A stretch of 20,412 nt of DNA from Apostichopus californicus (Eukaryota; Echinodermata; Holothuroidea; Aspidochirotida; Stichopodidae): NCBI GenBank assembly GCA_020650975.1, contig JAIPMN010022226.1, forward strand, positions 1 to 20,412, read 5' to 3'. Shown here piece by piece: positions 9,335 to 18,295 of this stretch. Under the pieces are notes generated by a model. That model ran no database searches and was not told the DNA's origin. It saw nothing but the letters and a program-made list of their open reading frames with translations. How positions within the stretch are numbered: the first letter of the stretch is position 1; every line of letters begins with the position of its first letter. A program made the translations under genes and the position numbers.

Positions 9335-9587
9335 AGTTATGACTCATAGTATCAAATGCTTTAGATATATTAATAAATAAGGCCACAATACTGACTATAT
9401 TGTATAATATACACACTATATGATCCGCAACAAACTTAAAGGAGCAGCCAATGTATGTGCAGTGATCTTTCCCAAAACCATAATGCCCAGAATACAATAA
9501 GATATTTATTATTAATAAATGCTATAGTCTATTATAATGTAAGTCTTACAAAGATCTTATAAATAGTATGTACAACTGACACAGGAC
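9335..9587 (-). pseudogene. LINE reverse transcriptase, palm fragment with SKAFDT
   Basis: The translation gives YKIFVRL, two stops, then TIAFINNKY. After a shift come GHYGFGKDHCTYIG (family pattern QYGFRK..ST) and VALFINISKAFDTMSH. The F.D.SKAFDT box is the first catalytic-aspartate motif; here the first aspartate position reads N (FINISKAFD), a loss that would abolish activity. Just downstream KNYLAN (around 9255-9275) matches the WFKNYLSNR block. Confidence 0.88.
9580..9587. repeat. target-site duplication of MITE A copy 2 (left)
   Basis: CACAGGAC, identical to 9974-9981 on the far side of the element. Confidence 0.94.
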
Positions 9588-9973
9588 CAGTGGCGGAGCG
9601 TCCATACAGTCAGGGGGGGGGGCGGATGCCCCCCCCTGACGGACTCAAAAGGAATGCTGGCGCCCTTTTCAGCTCTTTACCACGTTTTACTTATTCGCGA
9701 TTATTGACTTTTTTATTGTGCTCTCATCTACCTATTGACATTTGTCACATTTTGTTGGTGTAATTTGGTGATGACACCTATTTATTCTTCGTTTATCTGC
9801 AAATTAGCAAGGCCCGGAAAGGGTCATTTCCGGCAATCTATGGAGTATCTTTACTCAAAAAATTTCTGTACGCTACGCGCCAACCTGTGGTGGCGCTCCG
9901 CTTAGATAGTGTCAAGAGCGCCCCTACAGACCATTCTCGCCCCTCCTGACCAATACCTTTAGCTCCGCCACTG
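9588..9973 (-). mobile_element. hAT-like MITE, family A, copy 2 (386 bp), inside the LINE
   Basis: This is the reverse complement of the element at 419-810. Its terminal inverted repeats CAGTGGCGGAGC / GCTCCGCCACTG are perfect over 12 bp, and the flanking duplications CACAGGAC at 9580-9587 and 9974-9981 are identical. By eye the two copies are roughly 93-95 percent alike outside indels, so activity is fairly recent. It carries the G/C hairpin (GTCAGGGGGGG with CCCCCCCTGAC, about 9608-9641) at its low-coordinate end. Insertion is in the LINE sequence encoding NNRPVS. Confidence 0.93.
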
Positions 9974-9981
9974 CACAGGAC
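9974..9981. repeat. target-site duplication of MITE A copy 2 (right)
   Basis: Exact partner of 9580-9587. Confidence 0.94.
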
Positions 9982-10110
9982 GGTTATTTGATACAACATC
10001 ATCTAAACCAGATTTATATATTAGAATGAGTTAGAATTAAGTTCATGAGGGAAAACACATTCAGAAAAAGATAAATTCAAAATATGAGCAAGATGATCGA
10101 TAATATGGTC

Positions 10111-10118
10111 ATCTATAT
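10111..10118. repeat. target-site duplication of MITE B copy 2 (left)
   Basis: ATCTATAT, identical to 10462-10469. Confidence 0.93.
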
Positions 10119-10461
10119 CAAGGGCGTAGGAACCGGTGGGGCTGGGGGGCGCCAGCCCCCCAGTGAAAAATATGGTGGGGCGGAAGTATCATTCCGCCCC
10201 CCCGCTCCGCAAGTCAGAAAACCCCTTTTTCATTTCCAAATGAGAAAAAAAATCACATTTGGAGCACCAAATTACATCTAAGGCCAGGTGAAAATGCAAA
10301 ATTATTTACAAAATGGAGTGGGTGTTGAAGTGTGCTATATTGCACCAAATTGCATCTGAGGCCACCTGGAAATGCAAAAAAAATCCAAAAAAAAGACCCC
10401 TCCCCCAGGCCGGCCATCAGTCTTCAGCCCCCCCACTCAAAAGTACTTTCCTACGCCACTG
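10119..10461 (-). mobile_element. hAT-like MITE, family B, copy 2 (343 bp), inside the LINE
   Basis: Inverted relative to the copy at 5345-5804 and about 120 bp shorter through an internal deletion. Its ends are CAAGGGCGTAGGAACCGG and TTTCCTACGCCACTG, with perfect 8-bp duplications ATCTATAT at 10111-10118 and 10462-10469. Two hairpins lie near the low-coordinate end: GGGGCTGG with CCAGCCCC (10138-10159) and GGGGCGGAA with TTCCGCCCC (around 10176-10199). Its high-coordinate end, read inward, is nearly identical over 60 bp to the partial copy at 20353-20412, which puts those two in one subfamily. It carries no gene; the open frame at 10084-10281 is an artefact of its low stop content. Confidence 0.92.
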
Positions 10462-10469
10462 ATCTATAT
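10462..10469. repeat. target-site duplication of MITE B copy 2 (right)
   Basis: Exact partner of 10111-10118. Confidence 0.93.
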
Positions 10470-10623
10470 GTTTTAAAATATACTTGGTAAGACCATCGTA
10501 TCCTGGTGATTTCGCACGTTTCTGCTTGTCGACATCCATACAACCCCCCTCCCCTACTCAGTCCTAAAACCAGTACACTAAGAACCATATGTAGCTGATT
10601 CTGTATCGAACTATAGAACTATA

Positions 10624-10905
10624 TTATTCGTGTTTGTGACGTGTTAAGTAGTTTTGTTTTTGGTGACTTGTCTCAACTTTAATAGAGGTGTCACTCTCAT
10701 CATTAAAACCATTTGATGGTGTTTTCGTTAAACATACAGTATTGTCGGTCAATGTGTTGTACACAGTTAGGCTGTAGTATTCTGTCTTCTTGTTCGAAGA
10801 TGGATGGCCTCCCGCAGGCGCGCCTGGAATGTCTGGTCTTACCGTTGACTTTATTTGGATACGAGTCGATCCCTCCCTCCCTACATCAACGACAATGGCC
10901 GAGAA
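10624..10905 (-). CDS. possible terminal exon, unknown protein
   Basis: A minus-strand open frame ends at a TAA (10624-10626). It could start right after a good splice acceptor: a pyrimidine-rich stretch, then TGCCTATACAG, with the first exon base at 10905. The roughly 93 residues (FSAIVVDVGREGSTRIQIKS at the start, QKQNYLTRHKHE at the end) are hydrophilic and rich in S, T, N and K, like a cytoplasmic tail, with no domain I recognise. The DNA from 10800 to 11000 has about 15 CpG, more than its surroundings, which fits coding DNA. Against it: no upstream exon can be paired with it, no clear poly(A) signal follows before the LINE, and 90 open codons can occur by chance. The methionine at 10926 lies upstream of the acceptor and would be intronic in this model. 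Confidence 0.3.
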   Translation of the reverse strand, partial: FSAIVVDVGREGSTRIQIKSTVRPDIPGAPAGGHPSSNKKTEYYSLTVYNTLTDNTVCLTKTPSNGFNDESDTSIKVETSHQKQNYLTRHKHE

Positions 10906-11069
10906 CTGTATAGGCAAAGAGAGCAAGCTCGATGCAACAAACTAATGTTGTTGTACAGCGAGCGAGCGGTGCTGCGTCTTAGAATAACTCGAATGAGAGA
11001 CTTGAACTTGGGAGGTATATTATGTCTAAGCACAACATATAATGGAGTCGATGATAGATATATATAGTA

Positions 11070-12140
11070 ACTCTATGAAACGGCCGTATGCAGTGACTTA
11101 TATGATGGGACCGTAACCATATAGTGTGTAGAGACCACATGAAGTGAACATACTAGTGCTCATGTGAGTCGATAGGTGAAGTGACTATATGAAATGACCA
11201 TGTATGTGAAGTGACCTTGTATGTGAAGTGACCATGTATGTGAAGTGACCATTGAAAGTGACTACATAAAGGTACCGTCTACATATACCGCATAAAGTGA
11301 ACATACAAGTGATGTAGTGATCATTTGAAGTCAGTGTTTAGTGAAGTCCATAGAAAAAGTCACTATGCGAAATGATCATGTTTGAAATGACCATTTATGA
11401 AGTGACCATGTATGAATTGACTATAATAAGTGACTACAGTTAGGTACCGTAACCATAGTGACCACCTCGTGAAGGGGACATCTGAAGTCACCTCTTAAAG
11501 GTGACTACGTTTACAAGTGAACATATGACGTCAGTGTATGATGCCGATAGATGGGGTGACTATATGAAATGACCATGTATAAATTGACCTTATGAAGTAA
11601 CCATATGAAGTGACCGTATGGAATGACCATGGAAAGTGACTACATTATGGGACCGTCACCATAATGTAGTGAGTATTGAGCGCATGAAAGTGAAGACAGT
11701 CAACATAGTGATCATGTTAAGTCGCTTTATTGAGTCGATATGTAAAGTGACTATATGAAATGAGAAATGGCCATGTATGGAGTGACCATATCAAGTGACC
11801 ATGGGAAGTGACTACATAAAGGTACCGTCACCATATGTAGTGACCACATTGTGCAGGTTCCACCTGAAGACATCACATGAAGTGCCTAGTTAACATATGA
11901 CGTCACTGTATGATATCGATACATGGAGTGACGATACATATCAGATGATTATGTATGAATTGACAATATGTCACGTGACACTATGAAGTAACCACGCATG
12001 AACTGACTCTATGAACTCACCATGTAATTAGTTGATCGTATGAAGTGACGATATCAAGGGACTGTCACAACATGTAGTGACCACATTATAAAGTAACCAT
12101 ATCATATAACCGGTTGTAATGGTTGTAATGTGAAGTCCAC
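11070..12140 (+). repeat. two-level tandem array with GTGACC subunits
   Basis: The region is filled with variants of AAGTGACCATATGAAGTGAC. The cleanest local period is 17 bp (GTGACCTTGTATGTGAA at 11211-11227, GTGACCATGTATGTGAA at 11228-11244). Above this is a longer period marked by GGTACCGT or GGGACCGT at 11107, 11271, 11443, 11649, 11821 and 12058 (the last GGGACTGT), giving unit lengths of 164, 172, 206, 172 and 237 bp. Within units the order is conserved: GTAGTGACCACAT, then AAGTGAACATA, then GTGACTATATGAAATGACCA, then AAGTGACTACATAAA. All frames contain many stops, because GTGACC and ATGAAGTGA create TGA, so it is not coding. It looks like a diverged satellite. I do not recognise the family. 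Confidence 0.85.
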
Positions 12141-12159
12141 ACTTTTTGTCACTTTATGC

Positions 12160-13047
12160 CATTGCTATATGAAGACTTGCGTAGGTTATTAGATCAGGCT
12201 AACCCTTGATCAGAAGCCCCCTCCCCCCCCCCCTCCTCATCCTTACCAATCTTGTATAATATATACCGTAATTACGTGTATTTTGGTTTAATGTCATAGA
12301 AACCACACAATCGTTTCAACACAATGTCCTTTTGAACTGTGTGTAGGGTACACTGTCACGGTGGTAACGTTCAACATATAGACTATTACGCAATGGTGTT
12401 TAGTGGCCTACCAAGCGGAACCACCCCGTCTCCGTTTCCATTGCTGTGTATGTGTGTTGTTTGCGTTTCTGTCTTTTAGGCCTTACCCCATTCTGCATTT
12501 ATTGAATGTATCAGCAATCAATCCTTTGTCATTTTATTTGTTAACAATATTTAATCCTCTGTGAATGGACTTTATTAGAAGGAGTGTCAGAAATTCTTTT
12601 CCAACCCAGCCGACATTCCACACAAATGAGACCGTATTTAATAGGGTTCGTATGCACTATTGCTGGGTCTGCATTCTGGGAAGTTTGTTTGGTTGTATGA
12701 ACTTGTATGGACTGTTATCTGGTGTTACAGTTTCCTATAATGTTTTTCTAGTAAGTTACATTTATGTTATTATTTCGTTTTCTTTCTTGTATAGGCTCCT
12801 CGTGTGTACGTATGAATTCAATTCTTTCTGATTTTTTACTTTAAGAGATAATATTTTGTAGGTTGGACCAATTTTAGGGCATTGAGGAGTCAAAATAGGC
12901 CTAATTCTTCGAAGAACGTCCAAACTCGTGTTGCTCTGTTTTAAATTGTAAAAGCCATGTTTTAGAACGCTGTAATCGGATTGCGTTTAGAGCAGTTATA
13001 TTGCGCCGCATCGGTGAAATCGCTGATAATTGTACCAGGAAGTAGAG
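12160..13047. other. non-coding stretch
   Basis: It holds a C-rich run (12217-12233). An 88-codon open frame at 12565-12831 has a hydrophobic second half (VCILGSLFGCMNLYGLLSGV and on) that would score as membrane segments. The T-rich base composition explains that, and no family is recognisable, so I leave it uncalled. Confidence 0.35.
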
Positions 13048-13069
13048 TGGGTGGGGTGGGGGGGGGGGA
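13048..13069 (+). repeat. G-rich run, G-quadruplex motif
   Basis: GTGGGTGGGGTGGG followed by further G to 13068 gives four or more G tracts with single-base loops. Confidence 0.65.
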
Positions 13070-14040
13070 GCAGGTGTGAAGGTACTAACCAAGGTACTGG
13101 GTACTAACCAAGGAAGTATGAGTTTGTTTACTGACAAGTCTGTAATTTTATCTTTAACCACATTTGCATTTTTGTTTTGGAAAACTGTGTGTCCTGCCCC
13201 TATATACTACCTCGCCGAGTTGGTCAACGCTCTTACAGATATGGAATTTCAACAGGCGAAAGAAAATAATTGACAAGTGACCATTATTATAAGTCGATGC
13301 TAATGTGGTCTGATATAGACCTATACTTTAACATTAGGCTATATCATATGCAGTCATAAACCACGCAGTCATAAGTCAATAATAAGCCTCTCCCAGTTAT
13401 CCACGTTACCCCCCCCCCCCTTCCACCTAACACATAATAAGGTATTCAGCCTGTTCTATATTTTCGTTTGTCTTACTTAAGTTATATCAAAGTCCTTTAA
13501 TTCCTAAAAATTATCAGCATGTTCACGACAAATTGTACGTTAACCTCGCAGCTTCATAAATTTAAAAGAGCAAATGAAAGTTGTAGTCATTGTATTGCGT
13601 AATAGTTTCCTGCATGGAGGCATTCAAATGCTTTTCGCGTACACTTGTAATATTGAAACTCAAGGAATATTATTCATGTTTTTCAGCTGTGATAAGTTTT
13701 TTTTCCATCAAAATGTAATATTGATTAACCTATATGAAATGTTCCCTAATTTATACAGCACAAAAACTGCGCAAAAAAAGGTGTTAATAATGTCTAGGTA
13801 TGTGTGTGACATTATAGATTTATTGCGAATCAGACGACCTTGAATCAGTGATATTTTCTCACATATCTCGCATGTGTATTAATATGAATATAAACACATT
13901 ATGTTAATTTAAGACTTTGGTGTAAACCGTCAGAAAATTTCTGAATGAATTATTCCATAATTCTTTAGAACCTGTAGATCTGTTAATTCTTTTAATCTGC
14001 TTCTACTCAGTTGTTTGGTGTCGATGTTAAGATGCACTGC
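13070..14040. other. non-coding stretch with a C11-12 run
   Basis: A C run lies at 13409-13420. Frames at 12901-13161 (minus), 13076-13273 and 13574-13843 (plus, 89 codons) are unrecognised, AT-rich and not supported as genes. Confidence 0.4.
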
Positions 14041-14046
14041 GAGCCA

Positions 14047-14229
14047 GGGGCGGGCCTCGAAGACTATTACGTCACAGGGTCCCTTGTTGCACTCTTTATT
14101 TCCCTTAGTTACATCATAAAAATTAGATTACCCAATTCCTTATCCCTTTTTTCTGCAACTTCCTGATCGAAATCCGATTGGCTTTGTGCTCTACCCCTCC
14201 TGCGACCTCTTGGCGGGACTTCTTGGCGG
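14047..14229. promoter_or_regulatory. promoter-like motif cluster (GC box, CRE, CCAAT, E2F)
   Basis: Within 183 bp are GGGGCGGGCC (14047-14056, GC box), TTACGTCAC (14067-14075, CRE-like), GATTGG (14176-14181, inverted CCAAT), TTGGCGGGA (14210-14218, canonical E2F) and a second TTGGCGG (14223-14229). A TA-rich stretch follows at 14248-14280. This mix resembles cell-cycle gene promoters in animals. No coding exon can be linked on either side, so this is a motif-level call. Confidence 0.3.
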
Positions 14230-14240
14230 TTCTTTGGGCT

Positions 14241-15265
14241 TTTTGTTGATTAATTATAATATTTTAATTATAATAAAGTTACTTTTCATGATGTCAGCAC
14301 AGAATAATATAGGCTATCATTGAGATGTCGCTAAAAATTGTTAGGATATAACGAAACATAAACAGGACAAGTTATTCTTCTATTAATAATTATTGTCTTC
14401 ACAATTTTGAAAAAAAAAAGAGACTCGGTATCTCTTATATCGCTGATCGATATTGCAAATATGTGGTTTGCTACTCCAATCGGCATAGGGGCCCTACACA
14501 TGGCATATGACCCATAATGCAAAGCGATATTTTCAGCAACTGGCTTCACTTCTAATATTTCAACCTATATATCAACAGGCTACAGTCTTTTTCGGCTTAG
14601 ATTTTCTGTACATTTAAAAGTCAGAAATGAGATTGTTTCCCGTAAAAAATGGGATGATATTCAATCTTGAACCTGACATTACTTCTGACAAAGTTTGTTT
14701 TTCTTTCGAAATCCTTTTTTGCATGCAGTCTTCGCGTTATAGCCTGCCATCTCTCAAGCACAGTGATTATCATTATGATTATTATGTTTATCTCTTACCA
14801 ATTCTAAATTGAATTTGATATACAGACCTACGGAAAGCCACGTAAGGATGTATGTAGCGGTACCGTTGCTTTGATTGTGTAATGTTTGTTTTATTTATTT
14901 CTTTTGTGGTCGATTCTGTACAGTTGGGCGATATTACGATTTTTTTTTTGTGCACGCTATAGTCATCCAATACATGCTATTATGTACAAAATTAAGCTGC
15001 GGCGGAAGACCGTGACGAATATTTTTAATAATATTCTTTAAATAAAATGTATTCGACTATTTAAATTATCACCATGTAATAAGGAGGTGGAAGGCGTTGC
15101 AAATGTCAGGATTCCTTGCTATAGGAGTATAACCTTTAGCTTGACATTGTGTGATATAATCGCTGTATGTATACCCAATGTTGAATGTATAGGCTTAATA
15201 CGTGTTGTACCATAGTGGAATAACAAAACCGCAAACAAACAAAAAACCTTAGAATGTGTAGGCGT
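14241..15265. other. non-coding stretch
   Basis: AT-rich; no supportable gene. Short open frames at 14331-14549, 14627-14812 and 14788-14970 (60-72 codons) are unrecognised. Confidence 0.4.
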
Positions 15266-15279
15266 GTTGTCATGGTAAC
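15266..15279. promoter_or_regulatory. RFX X-box-like palindrome
   Basis: GTTGTCATGGTAAC is one base different from the motif at 1666-1679, and GTGTTGT or similar also precedes it there. It could be an RFX site, or the two could derive from one repeat. Confidence 0.3.
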
Positions 15280-15861
15280 CTATTCAGAGCTCTACAGTAC
15301 AGAATGCCGTGTTGTGACATCAGAGATTGAAAAACAAGATACACTTTTAAAGGAACAATAAAACATTAATACAATTACTGAAACATTATATTGATCTATT
15401 TGGAAATAATTTTAATAATCGCAAAAATCTCGTCAATACTGAGGTATACACAATCCAACTAAGTCTGTTGCTTACATTACAACGCTTATTCATACTTCGT
15501 TATTATTTCAAATCTATACTAATAATAGAGAACAATCCATGTAAAAAAAAAAACTTTATATAGCCGAGGTATGTGGCTGTAATATCATTTATCACCATAG
15601 CTTTAAGATGTCATACCATAGACCGCCAGTATATAGTTAGACACCTATACTAATGTTATATCAACAATCAGGATGTGGACATTTACATTATAAACCCTAT
15701 AATGTTGGCTACCGAGGTCTCAAATTGTTGTCCGTTCCAGTAATTGGAACCCAGAAACGTCGGGTCGTTGTGAAAATCGAATCTGGCCGTATCCATGTGT
15801 CCGTCAGTAACTGAAATATGTACTATTTGCTTCAAATATCTTAGCATGAATTATATGACCC
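15280..15861. other. non-coding stretch
   Basis: AT-rich sequence with an A11 run near 15543. No gene, RNA or repeat structure recognised. Confidence 0.4.
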
Positions 15862-15883
15862 NNNNGACCCCCCCCCCCCCCCC
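15862..15883. other. four-base N gap next to a C16 run
   Basis: Undetermined bases NNNN (15862-15865) are followed by GA and 16 C (15868-15883). The true length of the run is unreliable, so any frame through it is meaningless. Confidence 0.9.
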
Positions 15884-16352
15884 TCTGTCGGTCATGTTGG
15901 AATCGCGATACCACATATTACGGCAGTGTTTTGTATTATCCTCTGGATTAAATTATGTATTTCTAATTGATTGTGTAACACTGTTTGGGCCACTTTGAAT
16001 CATGTCAACAACGTCTAGGTATTATATAACGATTGCGATAGGTGTTCGTTGAAATTACACAAGTATGTTAGGTCCGCAGAGATAAGTTCCTGCTACGATG
16101 TTACACTCTCTGTGGGCACTCTCACCGTGTCACCTCCTTTATAGTTTACTCAAGCGGATCCAGGTTTTCATAAAGGACTCGAGGGGTGTGGCCTTGTTGT
16201 CGAATCGCATGTATGTATAGGGGTGTGTGAGTCCTCCCCAGTACAAACAAAACATGGAATATTAGACGTACAATGGCGCAGTCTCAGCCATATTTAGGCC
16301 AAAAATTAGATCTATAATTGTGCCACTTTTTTGTGTGGGATGGAAGAGAGTT
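15884..16352. other. non-coding stretch, possible decayed transposon end
   Basis: At 16153-16190, CAAGCGGATCCAGG followed by TTTCATAAAGGACT recalls the CAGTGGCGGATCCAGG ends of hAT-type MITEs, but no opposite end or duplication was found. No gene is seen. Confidence 0.25.
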
Positions 16353-16370
16353 GGGGGGGGGGGGGAGGGG
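16353..16370 (+). repeat. G-rich run
   Basis: Thirteen G, an A, then four G and TGG; quadruplex-compatible. A 103-codon open frame (16331-16642) spans this run and shows no recognisable content after it, so it is not called. Confidence 0.65.
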
Positions 16371-16920
16371 TGGTTGGTTGTACATCCCCCATATCCGAGT
16401 CTGATATGGATATGCAATATATGATAGAACCACGCGATAACCATGGAATAAAGTTATTCAACTTGATTGGTCCCAAAAAAATGAAAAGAGAAATAGAAAA
16501 ACCCCAATCAATTATGACGATTTATAAAAAATTGATGAATTTTTATCCATGTTTGCAGTACAACGATTTAACCATTCATAGACTTTTATACTCTTATACC
16601 CTGCCACTGTCATGGTCGGTGGTAACCCCCATGCGCATGTAACTCCCAAGCGCATGTGCTTGGTCTCCCTTCCTCCTGCCCAATTGTTATCCCCTCCCAC
16701 CCCTTGTCATTCTGAGGAACCTTGCTTTTAACCCGATGAAAGTTCTATACCACTGACTCCCTGATCCAACCCATTCATGACGACTTCTTGAGATTGTAAA
16801 CATGAACTCGCAGCCCGGAGCATGTCATTTGCCGACAGTGTAGTATGGTTAACTATGCTCGCCTTGCAACATATGCATGGAGTGATCATAATACGTAGAA
16901 ATCACAACATACACTTTTTT

Positions 16921-17250
16921 CGTTAACGCGCCAGAATACTCCGTGGTTCCTTTCATTATCAACATATTTTTGTTTCCCGCGGCCGACTCCGCGTGTACAT
17001 TCCGACGACATACGCTGTGATGCGATTCCTATACAGATGCACACGCCACCTTCAATAAACATTTCAGTCCGTTGTTATTTTGCTATGCTAATGAGACGGG
17101 TTTTGCCAACGTAAGAGTTCACGGCCGTACGAAAAAAAAAGCAAATGCGGAATTGATAGAGACAAACGCTGCTATACGTCATCGTGTCCTAGGAAACTCG
17201 TCGGTTGGGCTCGGGCTTTGTGAGAGAAGCGAACGACGGTTTGGTTACGA
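16921..17250. promoter_or_regulatory. CpG-rich patch, possible promoter or first-exon region
   Basis: By hand count this 330-bp stretch has about 30 CpG at moderate G+C, clearly more than chance would give and in contrast to the CpG-poor DNA around it. It contains CCCGCGGCCGACTCCGCG, an octamer-like ATGCTAAT (17085-17092), TACGTCATCG (CRE-like) and a consensus-like 5-prime splice site GTAAGAG at 17111. A 60-codon open frame (17072-17254) lies inside it but is unrecognised. It could be an unmethylated promoter or a conserved exon; both are inference. Confidence 0.35.
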
Positions 17251-17260
17251 CTAAATGTCT

Positions 17261-18056
17261 CGCTTATTAATTTGCGTATGAAAGAGGTTATGTCGGAGTA
17301 AGTGATAAGAGTGAGTCACCTGTGCTAACAATACTGCGTACACTGTACAATATGTAAGTCCTTTTCAGTTGTGAACACATGTTTAAGTGGAACATTTCTT
17401 TTTGAGTCTGTCAACTTATGTTTTGTTTATCCTCGTTAAATCGAGATTAGAGTCTCGCGGATCACATTTGGGAAGTATATATAGCAATGCCTTTTGTGTG
17501 TGCTAATGAGTGGTAATAATTATGTATTGTGATTTTGGCCAGGTGAGTCTTAATACGCATGGCTGGAGCCAACACGATCTCTTGTTTGATTATCATGACT
17601 AAGACCAAAAAATGGCCGAATTTTGTTGACTGTGGAATGGTGTGTAAATATAACCAGAGGATAGAAAGCAAACTCGATACGTTGAGATAAAAGCGTGCAA
17701 CTATTCCTGATTATGGGAATATGCTTTTGAAGAAGGTTTGTTCTTGTGTTTGTTTGTTTTTTGTTGCTAAAACGCGAATCATGTAACAAGATGCATGGAT
17801 GTTTTTTCCTTTGTAAGTCAGAACTATTTCGTTTTATTATCTAGAACTATGCTATATATGTATAAATATTTATATACATTTATACCGTATATCGCTATTC
17901 TCGTTAGTTATGTTTTCTTTCTTGTTTTGTTCGTTTCTATATCTGTGTTGATAATTGAAATCTTTACATAATGCTAAGTATAAATGTATTTTATGGATAT
18001 CAATTCATTAAAATAAACAAAAGGTTTTGTTATTCACAAAAATATAATTTATCAAA
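17261..18056. other. non-coding stretch
   Basis: AT-rich, with opposing short open frames at 17462-17789 and nothing recognisable. Confidence 0.4.
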
Positions 18057-18088
18057 AGAAGGGAAGAAAAGAAAGAAAAGAAAAGAGG
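18057..18088 (+). repeat. GAAAA/GAAA purine microsatellite
   Basis: An all-purine run made of GAAAA and GAAA units, broken only by GGG near its start. Confidence 0.75.
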
Positions 18089-18295
18089 CTTGCACTGGTG
18101 TCACCGATTGTGCTAGTTTTGTATAACATCTTCATTGCTATATAAGTGACTATTGCATAAGTAACTTACAACTTTTGATTCTGATGACAACTGTTGCTGC
18201 TATACAGTTAGCGTTGGTGAGTCCAGCATCACTGTTGGTAAGCAAACGTAAATGGAAATCTTAATTCGTTACTTTTACTTCTCCCCTAGGGCAAA

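Larger units (their letters stand above)
9974..10118 (-). pseudogene. LINE reverse transcriptase, N-terminal fragment between two MITEs
   Basis: After mentally removing the MITE at 10119-10461 and one duplication copy, the KSPGYDGLTKYILKHID frame (10462-10530) continues without a break into DHIIDHLAHILNLSFSECVF, then PHEL. This matches the N-terminal reverse-transcriptase region of the Jockey group. A frameshift follows, after which IYKSGLDDVVSNNRPV resumes and corresponds to the usual FK.GD..NYRPIS block. The frame then passes through the second MITE junction at 9974 into SVVHTIYKIF, close to the family pattern SVLPIISKIFE. Reading across both insertion points supports precise insertion with 8-bp duplication. 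Confidence 0.85.
7318..10539 (-). mobile_element. degenerate CR1/L2/Jockey-type LINE, interrupted by two MITEs
   Basis: This is a 5-prime-truncated non-LTR retrotransposon read on the minus strand. Reverse-transcriptase blocks appear in the right order from high to low coordinate: KSPGYDGLTKYILKHI (10462-10530), IIDHLAHILNL and VFPHEL, then YKSGLDDVVSNNRPV after a frameshift (9974-10118), YGFGKDHCTY, ALFINISKAFDTMSHN (around 9335-9380), a mutated FADD box (8528-8542), DWLASNKLSLNINETK (8357-8404), a LLGV..DDKLSW block (8226-8275) and a C-terminal VPNINLFKKYLKEL ending at a stop (7668-7732). The 3-prime part runs through TGTA repeats to an AAATAAATAAACG-like tail near 7318-7340. No endonuclease region is seen. 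Many stops and shifts show it is dead. Two DNA transposons sit inside it (9588-9973 and 10119-10461), so the relic itself is about 2.5 kb. Confidence 0.9.

Noticed and set aside
419..9973. The inverted pair of family A copies as the ends of one large composite transposon
   Set aside because: Each copy has both its own termini and its own distinct 8-bp duplication, so they are separate insertions.
10084..10281. 65-codon plus-strand frame
   Set aside because: It lies across the junction of the LINE relic and MITE B copy 2 and reflects G/C-rich hairpin sequence, not a gene.
11070..12140. The tandem array as a CRISPR array or a repeat-protein gene
   Set aside because: There are no constant repeats with unique spacers, the units are diverged throughout, and every frame is full of stops from TGA in the motif.
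12565..12831. 88-codon frame with hydrophobic stretches, considered as a receptor fragment
   Set aside because: T-rich DNA yields F, V, L and I by composition alone; no conserved receptor residues are visible.
16153..16250. A sixth MITE starting at CAAGCGGATCCAGG
   Set aside because: Only a weak match to one terminus; no opposite inverted end and no 8-bp duplication could be found.
16331..16642. 103-codon plus-strand open frame
   Set aside because: It runs through a G13 homopolymer whose length is unreliable, and the sequence after it has no recognisable content.
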